64,000 nucleotides of DNA, from assembly GCA_951799445.1 (NCBI GenBank), contig OX637295.1:24056001-24120000 (forward strand), written 5' to 3'. A program made the position numbers and the translations under genes. The DNA is from Pseudisothecium myosuroides (taxonomy: Eukaryota; Streptophyta; Bryopsida; Hypnales; Lembophyllaceae). Below are positions 23,834 through 35,598 of the stretch, piece after piece. The stretch's first letter is position 1; the number at the start of each line of letters is the position of its first letter. The notes below the pieces were generated by a model. The model searched no databases. It worked only from the letters and a program-made list of their open reading frames with translations, and had not been told where the DNA came from.

Positions 23834-24239
23834 GTCACCAATGACAAGCAAGAGTCTCAATTTGGTCCCCATTTGGTACTCCAATAAAGGTGACAAATAA
23901 GAAGTTGGAACAAGGATTTTTTGGGGGGCGAATTTTTAATAATAAGCAATGCAAATCTTTTTACAAGGAACATTTGGCAAGATAAGTTCTTCCATTTTGA
24001 GTGGATGAAATTGCTAAATTGCTACCAAATCTTGGGACGGTATCGCTCTATTTTTTTATGAATGTACACTCTTTAGGATGAATAAATGATTTTTCATCCA
24101 TATAATGCAAGTTTCATCCATTTCCATGGATGCAAGTAGCGTCATTACTCCAGTAAAGATCACTTTCTACACTGCTCAAACAAATGAATAAAAAACATAC
24201 TCTAAGTTGGAGTTGCCTCACACTTCAAATACCGCATAA
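23834..24239. other. Unassigned DNA
   Basis: The phrase tttcatccatttccatggatg and similar short palindromes occur. No gene or bounded repeat was recognised. Confidence 0.35.
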
Positions 24240-24540
24240 AATAATTTGCTCTAAAAGCAACCGTGCTCTAAAAGCAATCATGACACAAAGGTTCATTTTA
24301 CTTTCAATGTACCAATAGTGTACATTTCACAAGGTGGTCGCTTTTAGTGACCATTGCATTTCAACTTCAAAAATTTGAAACTAATTCCATGAAGATTCAA
24401 AAAATATGAAACGACTTGTGTTAGATGTCAATTCCATTTTCCTTCCTACAAAAATTTATTGAAAATTGTTTCAAGGAGTTTAGCTCCCCCACAAGGCATT
24501 CAGCTCTTAAATGGTTGCCTTTAAGAGCAGACTACCTTAT
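24240..24540. mobile_element. TAAGGTAG-related element, left end decayed
   Basis: The right end is ttaagagcagactacctta with a TA border. The left side shows gctctaaaagcaaccgtgct, the inner part of the inverted repeat, but not the tip. It is related to 28933-29239. Confidence 0.55.
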
Positions 24541-24587
24541 GTGAAATTACAGAGCACTTGACAATGAATTCATCCACCTTGGTGATG

Positions 24588-24905
24588 TAAGGTAGCAGCA
24601 CCCATAACCGTCAAAATAAGGGTTTTGAACGTGATTATTATTAATAAACATCCAACAAATTATAGGATCCTATTAACAAGAGAAAAATAATGCTTCTGCA
24701 TTTTCAAATGTATTATTTAGATACTATGAGAATAAGTTGTGAATTTTTGAAGAGCCAAGTGCAAATGCACCTAATACCAACACTAGGATCAAATGTTCAG
24801 ATGTAGTACATCGTTGTAATCACATCTATTCACTTCCACAAATTTTCTAAGATTTTAGAGGTGATGGTTATGGGTACAGTGATGGTTATGGGTGCGGCTA
24901 CCTTA
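24588..24905. mobile_element. TAAGGTAGC-type MITE, 26-base inverted repeats
   Basis: Ends are taaggtagcagcacccataa (continuing ccgtca) and ttatgggtgcggctacctta, with TA at both borders. The interior is not shared with the other TAAGGTAG elements. Confidence 0.8.
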
Positions 24906-25689
24906 GTACCGGACTGTGGCTGGCGATGCTCCAAATGGAATGGGATGTGTACATACATGACCAAAGAAATGGAATAGAATTACCGGTAACCAAGCTCTCT
25001 TTTTTTTTTTTCTGTTTTTTTTTCCTTCCCGAATGAGTGACTCCCGCATGATGATGATATTAAGTGTGGAGCCCTGGTGGGGGGTGTCGGACCCTTCTCC
25101 CTCCGTCCCCCGTTCCCCCGTCGGCTCCGGCCACGTTCCAGCGGGGTCCTCGTCCTCCTCCTCCTCCTCCTGGGTCTCCTGTCCCTGGCTGGCTGGAGAT
25201 TCAGATATGGGCTGCTGCTGCTGCTGCAGGACTGCAGGACTGCTGGCAGGCAGTGCAGGCAGTGCAGGCAGGCGCTTGCTTGCTTGCTCTGCTCTGACTC
25301 CGTGGCTTCAGTGGGGCGTGGTAATTTTGCCTCTCCCATACCTGATGGGCCTGCCTTGCCGGCCTTCAGCGTCCGTCCGGGCTGACAAAGTGGTTACCAG
25401 CAGGAAGGGAGACAGGCATGGCATCGATCTAGTCGAAGGTAAGTTATACGAACTGTGATCGTACTGTACGTGAAAAACTTACCTTACATGGGCCAGATCT
25501 ATCCCATGTTGAATTGTTAGTTGAATGTCGGCCCTGCCTGCACGCTGGCTACCCACCGTTAATTAGAGCAACTGGGAAGGAAGGAATATAAGGGAACTGA
25601 ACTGATGAGGCTCAGTGAGTGGGAGGACCTGCAGGTTTACGGCCGGGGGGAACCGACCCCATCTCACTTGTCTCCATCTCCGAGGGAAA
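24906..25689. other. GC-rich low-complexity segment
   Basis: It contains CCT repeats (about 25,150-25,170), CTG repeats (about 25,209-25,227) and gcttgcttgc text. Four frames of 77-141 codons overlap here on both strands and consist of Ser, Pro, Leu or Arg runs, so none is called. It resembles promoter-like or captured gene DNA. Confidence 0.35.
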
Positions 25690-25886
25690 AGGCAATGAAA
25701 TTTTCTGTTTGCCACGCATGATCAAATTTGCAAAATTTGAATTCATATTTGCAATCAGAGGCCCCAAATTAGCTAGGAGAGGTGTAGAATTGATCGAGCA
25801 GAAAAAAGGGGTCTTATTTTTTACATCCACCCCTGGAATGACTTTGGGGGACAATCGCCTACAACTGGAAGATCATGAGGGATATT
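25690..25886. repeat. Dispersed repeat (gcaatcagaggccccaaatt family)
   Basis: It shares catgatcaaatttgcaaaat and gcaatcagaggccccaaatt with 25935-26110 and 61690-61860, and in reverse with about 6240-6300. Its open frames are not conserved between copies. Confidence 0.65.
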
Positions 25887-26142
25887 AATTAACAGTGGTC
25901 ATTTGAAGTCTGCGGTTTTGACCCCTGCCTGGAGGAAAACCAACTGGAATTTTTTAATTTGTCACTCATGATGAAATTTGGAAATTCGGAATTCAATTTT
26001 GGATTTAGAGGCCCCCAACTAGCTAGCGAGAAGTGAAGAATGCAGGACACTAATCAACCATAAAAATAGAGGTAACTTATTACATTTACTCTTGGTTGGA
26101 GGAAGACAAATGCGAGATGCAGACTTCAAATGACCACTTTAA
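25887..26142. repeat. Inverted-repeat element with gtggtcatttgaagtctgc ends
   Basis: Ends are agtggtcatttgaagtctgc and gcagacttcaaatgaccact. The interior repeats the preceding segment (25690-25885) with the phrase gatttagaggcccc; a third copy is at 61,690-61,860. The borders contain TTAA-like sequence. Confidence 0.6.
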
Positions 26143-26284
26143 CGTCCTATGATGATCATACTACAACTAGCTAGGGAGCATATTGGGCATAACGATTCTT
26201 CCAAAACCAAATTGTTGAAAATTTCATCATAGAGGAAAAAAGAAATCGCCAAAATAAATAAATAAATCCACTACGTAACATTGG

Positions 26285-26292
26285 TATCCAAC

Positions 26293-26325
<33 letters not shown>

Positions 26326-26328
26326 CCA
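26285..26328. repeat. AT dinucleotide microsatellite
   Basis: An uninterrupted run of about 17 TA units is preceded by acatatacata. Confidence 0.9.
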
Positions 26329-26383
26329 TTTTTCCTTGGAGATTGGGATAATTCCTCCTTCGATACTTGGGAGTGAATTTAGT

Positions 26384-27049
26384 TTAAGGTAGGAGGCTGT
26401 AAAATGAAATAGGCATTAAGAATGGACCCTATAAATGGTTGTGAAATGGACATGAGTTGGTTTTGAAATTGACTAGTATAGTCATTGAATGAATCAAGGA
26501 AAAAAGCATTGTTAATTGTAAGAGCCAATCATTCTCTTTGCTTTCCCCATTTTTATTTAGAATTGCAAGTGAACCATTTATGAAAGACCTAGGGTCACAA
26601 ATAGGGACCTACGACCCAACTTGTTTGAAAATTCATAAGTAATTCAAAAATGCTCAGAAAAATGCGAAACCACTTGGATCAAATTCCTCATCAATTTCTC
26701 TTTGTCTAAAAAATGAGCTAAAAATATTCCTGTCCAAGGAATACATAAAAAAGGCGGACCAGCCCTTAGATGCATTAGAAGGGATTTGGGGCCAAGAAAG
26801 GGCCGTTTCAGGCCTGTTCCCCAATCTGTCTCCATGTTGTGAACAGTGGTATGAGCTGTCAGAAAAAAAATTCAATTTTTTTTTTTCCAAATTTTATGTG
26901 GCCGAAGTTTGGCCATGTCACCCTGCTGTGGTGGCGCATTTCCAGCAGTCGAGAACTGCGCAAAACTTGTAGAGAACTTATGGGAACTTGTGGCCCTTTA
27001 AAGGGCTTGAATTCTCTCTAATGCTCCATTTTTGAGCCTCCTACCTTAA
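26384..27049. mobile_element. TAAGGTAGG-type MITE carrying a nested element
   Basis: The left end is ttaaggtaggaggctg and the right end is gagcctcctaccttaa. The interior matches the copies at 0.9, 34.3 and 36.1 kb up to the nested CATTAGAAG element at 26773-27023. The final TTAA is also the start of the T4 copy at 27046. Confidence 0.75.
26773..27023. mobile_element. CATTAGAAG-type MITE, second copy
   Basis: Ends are cattagaagggatttggggc and gcttgaattctctctaatg. The interior shares gggccgtttcaggcctgttc with 11079-11366. It is nested in the TAAGGTAGG element around it. Confidence 0.75.
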
Positions 27050-27973
27050 CCCCTAAAGGACCAAAGTCCCCTCGGGGGACACTTGGGATTTCGGGCAGGC
27101 TCGTGCAACCTGAAATTTTAACCTGATTTTTTGAAACTTTTTTTGAAGATAGGGAATCACAATAGCTTTCTAAAAATATAATGTTTTTTTCAATCGGTGC
27201 CCGGGAGCAAAAGTTATGGCATCCTAAAGCAAAAAAGCAGTTCGCCTGGCAGAAAAAAAAAAAAACAGAAAAATGATTTTTTTTTAAAATTTTTTTTTCT
27301 CAAAGATCATGTTTTTGTGTACATTTGAAGCTTTGATTCATTCTATTTGGACTCAGAATGAGAAAGTTATGGACAATCTTGTTTTTCGGGCAATTTAAGC
27401 ATCTTCAGAAAAAAACACTTATAGAATTCAATTTTGAATGCAATTTTCAATTTTTTCAATCTTTTTTTTTTTGAAATGGTCAAGTTTGTTTGTAAGAACA
27501 ATCCCACCGTTGGGATTATGTTTTTTTAATTCCACTTAAGAGCTATTAACAATTTACTGTTTTGTTCAATTTTGGACCTACTTCTACTTAACAATTTTTT
27601 TATATGTGAAACTCAAGGTTTGACATTCTGAAATTTTTTTCCCCAACTCTCAACTCAAATATTCAACATATAAAATTACAACTTTTTGTTGTGTAGTGCA
27701 AAAAAAATCCACAAATGGCCGTCAAAGTCATCTGAAATTGCAGGAAACAGTTCAAAAAAACTATTTTTCCCAACTTTGAATGCTAATATCTTCCAATCAA
27801 AAGGGTCAAATGTCTTGAAATTTTTACCACATAATCTGAGACAAGTGAAGTACAAGATCCTACGGTTAGATTGTAAAAAAAAAGTTTTTTTTGGTTTAGG
27901 GAGTGATCGCAGCAGAAATGGCAGTTTTCAGTGGTTTTGGAGCCTGAAAATGGCTTGGTCCTTTAGGGGTCAT
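27046..27973. mobile_element. T4 element copy, B end left
   Basis: The left end is ttaacccctaaaggaccaaa with hairpin gtcccctcgggggac. The right end, gtcctttaggggtcat, has its TTAA altered. It is 928 bases long. It is the uninterrupted counterpart of 10775-11995 and shows that copy's nested insertion is precise. The left TTAA is also the CCTTAA end of the preceding element. Confidence 0.85.
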
Positions 27974-28373
27974 TAGGGGATATTTGAACCCACAAAGAGG
28001 CTTTGAGTTTTCTTACTAATTTTAATACTAATGGAATGAGTGTGAGGGTGGCCATAGATTCATTACTTCCACTACGTGGCGTGGGCTCCATTCTTCATGA
28101 TGAAACCATCATGAGATTTATAAGATCGTGGAGATGGATTGGATAATGATGACAAATGTTTGAGTTTAATATGCAATTCTTGGTCCGATTAGTGAGTTGA
28201 GAAGGCTCTTTCCACCTAAATTTATGAGATCATGGAGATGGATTGGGTAATGATGACGAATTTTTGAATTCATCATGCAATTCTTGGCCCAACTAGTGAG
28301 TTGAGAAGGCTTTTCCCACCCAACTTTTTGCATTACAAAGCGGCCTCTTTGGGGGTTCAAATATCCCCTAATG
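27972..28373. mobile_element. Inverted-repeat element between two T4 copies
   Basis: Terminal inverted repeats are attaggggatatttgaaccc (left, then acaaagaggc) and gggttcaaatatcccctaat (right). Inside is a 104-base tandem duplication with unit starts at about 28124 and 28228 (gatcrtggagatggattgg). It occupies the whole gap between the flanking T4 copies. Target duplication is unclear. Confidence 0.7.
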
Positions 28374-29601
28374 TAACCCCTAAAGGACCGGCATGCATTT
28401 TTTGGCTGTATAGAAATTTTGGGTAGGTACGTGTGATTAGAGATTTCCATATTTTTAGCTGAAATTTAAATAGAAGGTGGGCGCAAGGGATATCTTTCAT
28501 ATGCACTAAATTTCATGACATTTGGAAATAGGAGTCAAAAGTTATGGCCAAATATGTTACTTTTTTCGTAACTGGGCAATCCGAGCAGATAAAAAAAAAT
28601 CACTTTTTTCAAAAATAAAAATTTGAAATTGGTTTTTTAGAGTTATATACACGTGGGAAGCTTTGAATCATTCCATTTCAACCAATGAGTCAAAAATTAT
28701 GGAGGCTTTTAGTTTGCGGGGAGTTATGGATTCTCTACTCTGAAATAAACTTTGAAGTTGTTTATTTAACTCAATTTTTAATATTTTTTGGAAAAAAAAA
28801 ATCATAGGATGAAGGTTGTTTATTACAACATTACAACCATTGGGATTGACATTTTTCAATTCCATAAATAAATTCTTAACAATTTAGTATTTTGGATCAT
28901 TCTCTACTTCTTTCTACTTACTATTTTTTTGGTAAGGTAATGTGCCCTTAAAGCAACCCGGCTCTAAAAGCGACCTCTAACACAGAGGTACATTTTGCTT
29001 TCTTCAATGTACTCACAGTGTAAATTTCAGGAGGGGATCGCTTTTAGTGACCACTGGGTTTCAACTTCAAAAATTCATAACTAATTCCACAAAGGTTCAA
29101 AAAATATGAAACGACTTGGGTTAGATGCCAATTCTATTTTTCTTCCTACCAAAATTTACTGAAAATTGTTTCAAGGAGTTTAGCTTCCTCCCAGACGCAA
29201 TCAACTCTTAAAAGGTTGCTTTAAGAGCACATTACCTTATATGTTGTACAATTCCAAATGATTTTTTAAGCATGTAGCCAACTTGTTTGGGAAAAATAAT
29301 TCAAAGAAGCACCACCATTTTGGACATTTTTTCATACAAATGTGACCTTGTGAGGTGTAGTTGCCTTGTTTTTCGCAGGGACAAAAAAAGGATTTTTGCC
29401 AATTCAAAAGCTAATATTTTCCAATCCGCATGGTGGAAGATTCTGAAATTATTTCCACATCATCTAAAAGTAGTTTACTATAAGATCCTATGGTTACATG
29501 TGTCAAATAAGGTTTTTTTTCAAGAATTTAGTACTTTTACTAAAAATGGCAGTTTTTGAGTGTTTTCGGTGAAAACATAGTCATGAAACTTTAAGGGTTA
29601 A
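28372..29601. mobile_element. T4 element copy carrying a nested TA-flanked element
   Basis: The left border has mutated to GTAA before cccctaaaggaccggcatgc. This B end matches the right end of the 6.7 kb copy in reverse. The right end is aactttaagggttaa. Removing the nested 28933-29239 element leaves about 923 bases. Confidence 0.8.
28933..29239. mobile_element. TAAGGTA-type element nested in a T4 copy
   Basis: Terminal inverted repeats are taaggtaatgtgcccttaaa and tttaagagcacattacctta, with TA at each border. The interior (gtttcaaggagtttagct, acgacttgggttagatgcc) is related to 24240-24540. Confidence 0.8.
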
Positions 29602-29722
29602 TGTATAGAGAATCATTGACTGGTTGGGGAGCTGTAATACTATTGCCATTGGCTGATTCAGAAATTGCCATGCCGGAAGCTCTCACTTTTGGAAGAAAGC
29701 AAAAGGGACCCTCCATTGTTGG

Positions 29723-30651
29723 TCAACCCTAACGGACTAAGTAGCATTTTTTGGCAACATAGCATTTTCAATCATCCATTTATGAACAAAATTTTCATTT
29801 TTTTTCTTTGAAATTTTCACACAACATGTGGTTGAGGATTAGCTTTAAGGCACAACACTTTTCATAACTTTTGACTACAAGGCTAAAAGGTTATTGTGTG
29901 ATATGTAGTCTCTTTTGGAGCCCAAGCAGCCCAAATAGCTAAAAAAATCACTTTTTAAAGAAATAAAAATTTGAAATTGGTTTCAAGATTTATACTTATG
30001 TGGAATGTTACGAATCACTCCATTTTGTTGAATGACATGAAAGTTATGAGGAGCTTTAGTTTGTAGGCAATTATAGAATTTCTACTCTAAAATAACTTTG
30101 AAGTTCTTTATTTAATTCAATTTTCAATATTTTTGAAAAAAATAAAATCATAGGATGTAAATTGTTTATTAAGAGATTACGCCCATTGGAATTGGAATTT
30201 TTCAATTTTATAACTAAATTTGTAGCAATTTAGTATTTTAAATCATTCTCTATAGACTTCTTTCTATTTAATATTTTTTTCAAGCATAAATATGAAATAA
30301 TTCTTGTTGAAAATTTTTCTATATATTTCCAATTTATTTCTTCAACATATTATACAAGGTTGCAAATTGTAGGATCTACACAGTTTTGGGTAAAAATTTT
30401 GAAAGATGAAATCTATTCATTTGGGAGGAGTTGAAAATACTTCTTTTCAAAATTCAAGCATCATGATCTTGCAATTGGTAAGGATACTTATTCTAAAATA
30501 ATAAAAGGATGTACTCTAATAAGTTAACTATAGGATCCGATGGTTCGATTTGTTAAAAAATAAATATAGATGAAGATTTTAGCCTTGCTTTGGAGACTAG
30601 TATTTTAAAGCAATTTTGGGCGTCTAAACATGAAAGAACTATAGGGATTAA
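29723..30651. mobile_element. T4 element copy, degraded
   Basis: The left end is tcaaccctaacggactaagt, then attttttggcaacatagc. The right end is actatagggattaa. It is 929 bases long. The core block appears as ggaatgttacgaatcactcc, matching its neighbour at 28.4 kb in the same orientation. Confidence 0.65.
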
Positions 30652-30724
30652 TAATGTTATGTACTAATTAATAAGTTATAAATTCTTATCACATCAATGA
30701 ATATCCTATTGGTGCTTAAGATAT

Positions 30725-31594
30725 TTATCCCCTTAAGGACCAAAACTACTCAAAACTGCCATTCCTGTTGCATTCATCCAAGAATTTTTTTTTTTTTTTT
30801 TTTTTTTATAGAATCTAACCATAGGAACTTGTACTTTACTTGTCTGAAATCATGTGGTAAAACTTTCATGAAGTTTGACCATACAAATTGAGAGATATTA
30901 GCAATCAAAGTTTGATTTTTTTTAACACTAGCTTGCAATTTTAGATGACTTTGACCACCATTTATGGAATTTTTTTGAACTATGGGCTTTGAATTTTTTT
31001 TTTTTGTGTTGAAGAATTAAATTGAAAGTCTAGGATAATTTCTTTTAAAACACACTCGTGATTTTCATTCTTTAAAAAAATGCCAAATAGAAACAGGTCG
31101 AAAATTGAAAAAAAAACCAATTGTTAATAGCTCTAAGATGGGATTGAAAGACAATAATTCCAATGGTGAGGTTGTTTAAGCAAATAAACTTAACCTTGTC
31201 AAACAATTTTTTTCTTAAATTGTGAAAATTACATTAAAAAATGAATCCTATAAGTTATTTTTCCAAGAAGATGCTCAGAATGCTCCCCCCCAAAAAATTG
31301 TTCATAACTTTCACATCAACAATCCAAATGAAATGAATCAAAGCTTCACATGTAGACAAAAATATGATCTATAAGACAAAAAAATTAATTTAATTTCAAG
31401 TCTTTGTGGATTTATTTTTCTGCCTACCAAATGAAAATCTAGGCACAGATTAAAAATTATATTCCTATGAAGCCAATAAGTTTTTTTTAATCTTATAAGA
31501 AATTTTCAAAAAAATTCAAAAAAAATCGAGTTCATAGGAACTTGCCCAAAATCCATTTTGTCCCTTAAAGGAACAATGTTCCTTCAGGGGTTAT
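30725..31594. mobile_element. T4 element copy flanked by TTAT
   Basis: The left end is ttatccccttaaggaccaaa, the A end, with ctcaaaactgccattcc. The right end is tccttcaggggttat. Both borders read TTAT instead of TTAA. It is 870 bases long. Confidence 0.7.
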
Positions 31595-31776
31595 TTATCA
31601 AATTCACTCCATTTATGATATAAGTTTAATTATTTAGTTGAAGTTGAAGTACTAGTACATTGACTGCAAGGTTCCTCAGTTGACTCAAATAAACTTACTA
31701 AGGTGAGATGAATTCAAGTCTTTGAGACTTCACTAATTGTTTTAGGTCTTACTTTTTAAACATATGGAGATGGTTT

Positions 31777-32709
31777 TTAACCCCTAAAGAACCATTGTCC
31801 CTTTGAGGGACAAATTGGATTTTGGGCAAGTACTTACAATCTCAATTTTTGTCACAATTTTTTGAATTTTTTTTTGAAGATAGAAAAACTGGTTAGCTTC
31901 ATGGGAATATAATTTGTTTTTTAATTAGTGCCCGGGAACAAAAATCATGTTCAAATAAACTCAAAACAGGGGAGACCAAGCAGCCAAGAAAAAAACTCAA
32001 ATATTCAATTTTTCTTTTCTCATAGATTACATTTTTGTCTACATGGAAAGCTTTGATTCATTTCATTTGGATAAGTGATGTGAAAGTTATGGACAATCTT
32101 GTTTCTTGAGCAATTAGAGCATCTTCTTAAAAAAATAACTTGTGGGATTCAGTTTTGAATGCAATTCTTACAATTAAAAAAAAAGAAGTCCTATATAGTT
32201 TAATTTGATTGCTAGAACAATATCACCATTGGAATAAGTGCGTTTTAATTCCATCTTAAAGATATTAATAATTTAGATTTTCCTTTTGTCTTGTACCTAC
32301 TTCTACTTAACAATTTTTATTTTTAAAAAAATTAAATTTTTTTGAATGTTTTTATTTTTTTCTAGACTCTCAAATTAATTCTCCACGATAAAGATTTAAG
32401 ACTCAAAACTCTTTAGTGCAAAAATTTCAAATTAATAAAGTTCAAAGTCAAATAATCTAATCCCAAAATTTGCTAAAAACTTGTTTTCTTCACTTTAGAC
32501 GTAGATATCTTGCAATCCGTGCATGTGGGCTAAATTTTTGAAATTTATTTCACACATTCTCATACTAGTTAGATCACTTAGATGTAAGATCCTATGACCA
32601 GATGTAAAAAAAAAAATCCAAATTCTTTTTATTCTTTGCAATAGAAATGGCAGTTTTTGTGAGTGTTTTTTTTGCAAAACTGAACGTGCCTTAGTCCTTT
32701 ACATGTTAA
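31777..32709. mobile_element. T4 element copy, B end left
   Basis: The left end is ttaacccctaaagaaccatt with hairpin tgtccctttgagggaca. The right end is tagtcctttacatgttaa. It is 933 bases long and closest to the 17.1 kb copy. Confidence 0.8.
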
Positions 32710-33059
32710 AAGTGCCCATTGGAGTTAACTCATTTTTAAATTGTCAAAATGCATTTCTTGAAGAAATTTTTTAATTTTGTGGATGAATGTCAATGTTGAT
32801 TTCAAATTACAATATGGAACTCATGGCATCAACCAATATATGTAAGGTAGGGAAAAGTAAACTTTTTATCTTTTTTGTTGATTGTAACAACTATTATTCA
32901 CTAATTAAATTCTTATAGTTTCTTATTGGTGAATGAAAGGAATTTCCAATGCACCAAAGAATACACTATTTGAATATTGTTTTGTATAAGTTATAGAGGA
33001 TCAAAGTTTGTATTATAGATTTTCTTAAATCATTTTGATTAAGTTTCATTACATCTTAA

Positions 33060-34002
33060 TTAACCCCTAAAGTAACCCCTAAAGGCCCAAGGCCTTTTTT
33101 CTGCCAAAAAACACTCAAAACTGCCATTTCTATAGCAAAGTATAAAAATAAAAATAAATGTTTTTTTTGAACATCTAACCATAGGATCTTACACCTAACT
33201 AGTATGAGAATGTATGGAAAAGATTTCAGAATTTTTGACTGCACAAATTGCAAGATATCTGCGTTTAAAGTGAAAAAAACAAGTTTTTCAGCACATTGCA
33301 AGGCTAGATTTTTTGGCTTTAAACATTTTTAACTTAAATTTTTTGCACTATAGCGTTTTGAGATTTAAATATTTATTGTAGAGAATTGGTTTGAGAGTCT
33401 AGGAAAAAAAAATTCAAAAAAACTTAATTATCATTTTAAAAAAAATTGTTAAGTAGAAGTAGGTACAAGATAGAAGGAAAATATGAAATATTCATATTTT
33501 TTAGATGGAATTAAAATGCACTAATCCCAATGGTGAGATTATTCTAGAAAGTAAATTAAACCATGAAAAAAAAAATTTGAAAAATTTGAAAAATTGCATT
33601 CAGAAATGAATCCTACAAGTTATTTTTTTTCAAGAAGATGCTCTAACTGCCCGAAAAACAAGAATATCCATAACTTTCTCATAACAAATTCAAATGAAAT
33701 GAATCAAAGCTTTCCAGATAGGCAAAAATATAATCTAAAAAAAAAAATATTAAAAAAAAATTCAAATTTTTGTCCATTTTTTTTGCTGCCCAAGCTGCCA
33801 GCCGTCCCCTGTTTTGAGCTTATTTGGTCATAACTATTGTTCCCAGGCACCGATTGTGAAAAAAAAATTTATTCCCACATAGCTTATCAGTTTTTGAATC
33901 TTCAAAAAAAGTTTCAAAATATCAAGACAAAATTTCAGCCCGTAGGTACCTGCCCGAAATCCCATTTGTCCCCCGAAGGGACAATGGGCCTTTAGGGGTT
34001 AA
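33060..34002. mobile_element. T4 element copy, A end left, with duplicated tip
   Basis: The left tip is written twice: ttaacccctaaag and then taacccctaaaggccc, 13 bases apart. The A end follows (ggccttttttctgcc). The right end is the B end, ggtacctgcccgaaatccc, hairpin, then gcctttaggggttaa. It is nearly the exact inverse of 17145-18084. Confidence 0.88.
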
Positions 34003-34256
34003 GGAGAATCACTACAATTAAATTGAAGAGTATTTGGATATTTAGTTAAGTGAGTGGCATTGCAATTGAATTTTTGGTCAAGTGACACTTTGATGATTTT
34101 AGACATTCCTACTTGTAAGAGATAAAAATATCCATCAAAATCATTTATAGTGATGAGGTCAATTGCAAAATATACAAATCTATAAAAAAATAAAATAATA
34201 TACAATTACATTTTAAGATGGATTCCAGTATACCAATATACAGACCATTTGGATAA

Positions 34257-34669
34257 TAAGGTAGTAGGCTCTAAATGCGACCCTCTCCTTCAAACCGTCC
34301 CTATATTTAGCTGTAAAATGGATTGGAGGTGATCCATAAATGGACCTCTTTTGCTATTGAATGAATCAAGGAAAAATTATTTTTTTATTGCGAGAGCCAA
34401 TCATTGGCCTTGATTTCCTCAAATCACTATCAAAGTTGCAAGGGGACGGATTTTGGGAGACCTAGTGTCACAAATAGGTACCTACTACTGAAATCTTTGA
34501 AAATTCATAACTAACTCAAAAATGCTTCAAAAAATATGAAACCACTTGTGTTACATTCTGCATCTATTTTTCTTTCTCTGAAAAATGAGCTAAAAATATT
34601 TTGGTTCATCCACACCTGTAAAAAAGGCGGACCAGCTCTTAAAGGGTCGCTTTTTGAGCCTACTACTTA
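34257..34669. mobile_element. TAAGGTAG-type MITE
   Basis: Ends are taaggtagtaggctct and gagcctactactta, bordered by TA. It is the least-altered member in the window next to 36117-36530 and shares its internal order of phrases. Confidence 0.8.
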
Positions 34670-34825
34670 CTTGCAAAAGTTTTGAAGTTTAACCCCTAGT
34701 GCAGGTAGAGAACTTGAAAGTACCCTACGGTTTCAAGGTTTTTTTATTGCATCCTGTTCGTATGGTCTCCGTATGTTATGTTCCAAGCTGCATTAGGGTT
34801 TAATGGATAGATGATATAATTATAG

Positions 34826-35399
34826 TTAACCCTGGAGCGCTCCGACGTCCATTTTCTGGACGATGAACAGATTCAGATCCTTGTTTCTGTCTCATTCCTG
34901 CTTGGATGAAAGTCATCCTAATTTTTGGTGATACTTTATCAAGTTGTTGTCCTATCCATCGGTTAGATTTGGTGTTACTAGAATATGTACATTTCTGAAA
35001 TTACAAATGTGGAAGTATGTCAAGTGGTCAATTTGCATTGACTTTAGTTCAAAACTGGATGTGCAAAAATGAGGTCAAAGATGTAGAGGTCACAAAAATT
35101 TCAAAAAATCACCATATGAAGAGAACCTTATTTCAAATCCATTCCAACAAGTTTTACTCAGAAAATGATAATATTTTACTTGTAATTGAATTTAGAAGGA
35201 ATTCTGAAATTTTCTTTTCAAAATTTATAGAAAAAGATTGGTGATAGCATTAGCAGATCTAATCGTACGGATAGAATTTAAAAATCAAAATCTACAGCTT
35301 TCATTTGTAAAATTCCAAAATATTCTTCCAAATTGTAGTTTATAATGGTTTTTCTCAAATCGTCAATTTTGGAGATGAATCCAGACGTTTAGGGGTTAA
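34826..35399. mobile_element. T4-end element with an unrelated interior (574 bases)
   Basis: The left end is ttaaccctggagcgctccga with gtccattttctggac. The right end is ccagacgtttaggggttaa. Both borders are TTAA. The interior does not resemble the 0.93 kb copies, so it may be another family using the same target. Confidence 0.65.
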
Positions 35400-35598
35400 A
35401 ACAAGATTAAATTTTTGGTAGTTTATATTTCTATAATCAATCAATTCAGTATGCATTCATCTCTTAAGATTTTAAAATATTGAAATACTAGGAGATTTTG
35501 GGATTTATAAGTAAAATCATATTGTTGTATACAAATTATATATGTTATTGGAAAAATAATGCAAAAATTATATTCTATAGGTTTCTAATTTCAAAGAA

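Noticed and set aside
25033..25458. 141-codon Ser-rich frame and its overlapping neighbours
   Set aside because: They are translations of CCT/CTG repeats and similar length occurs in several frames of both strands.
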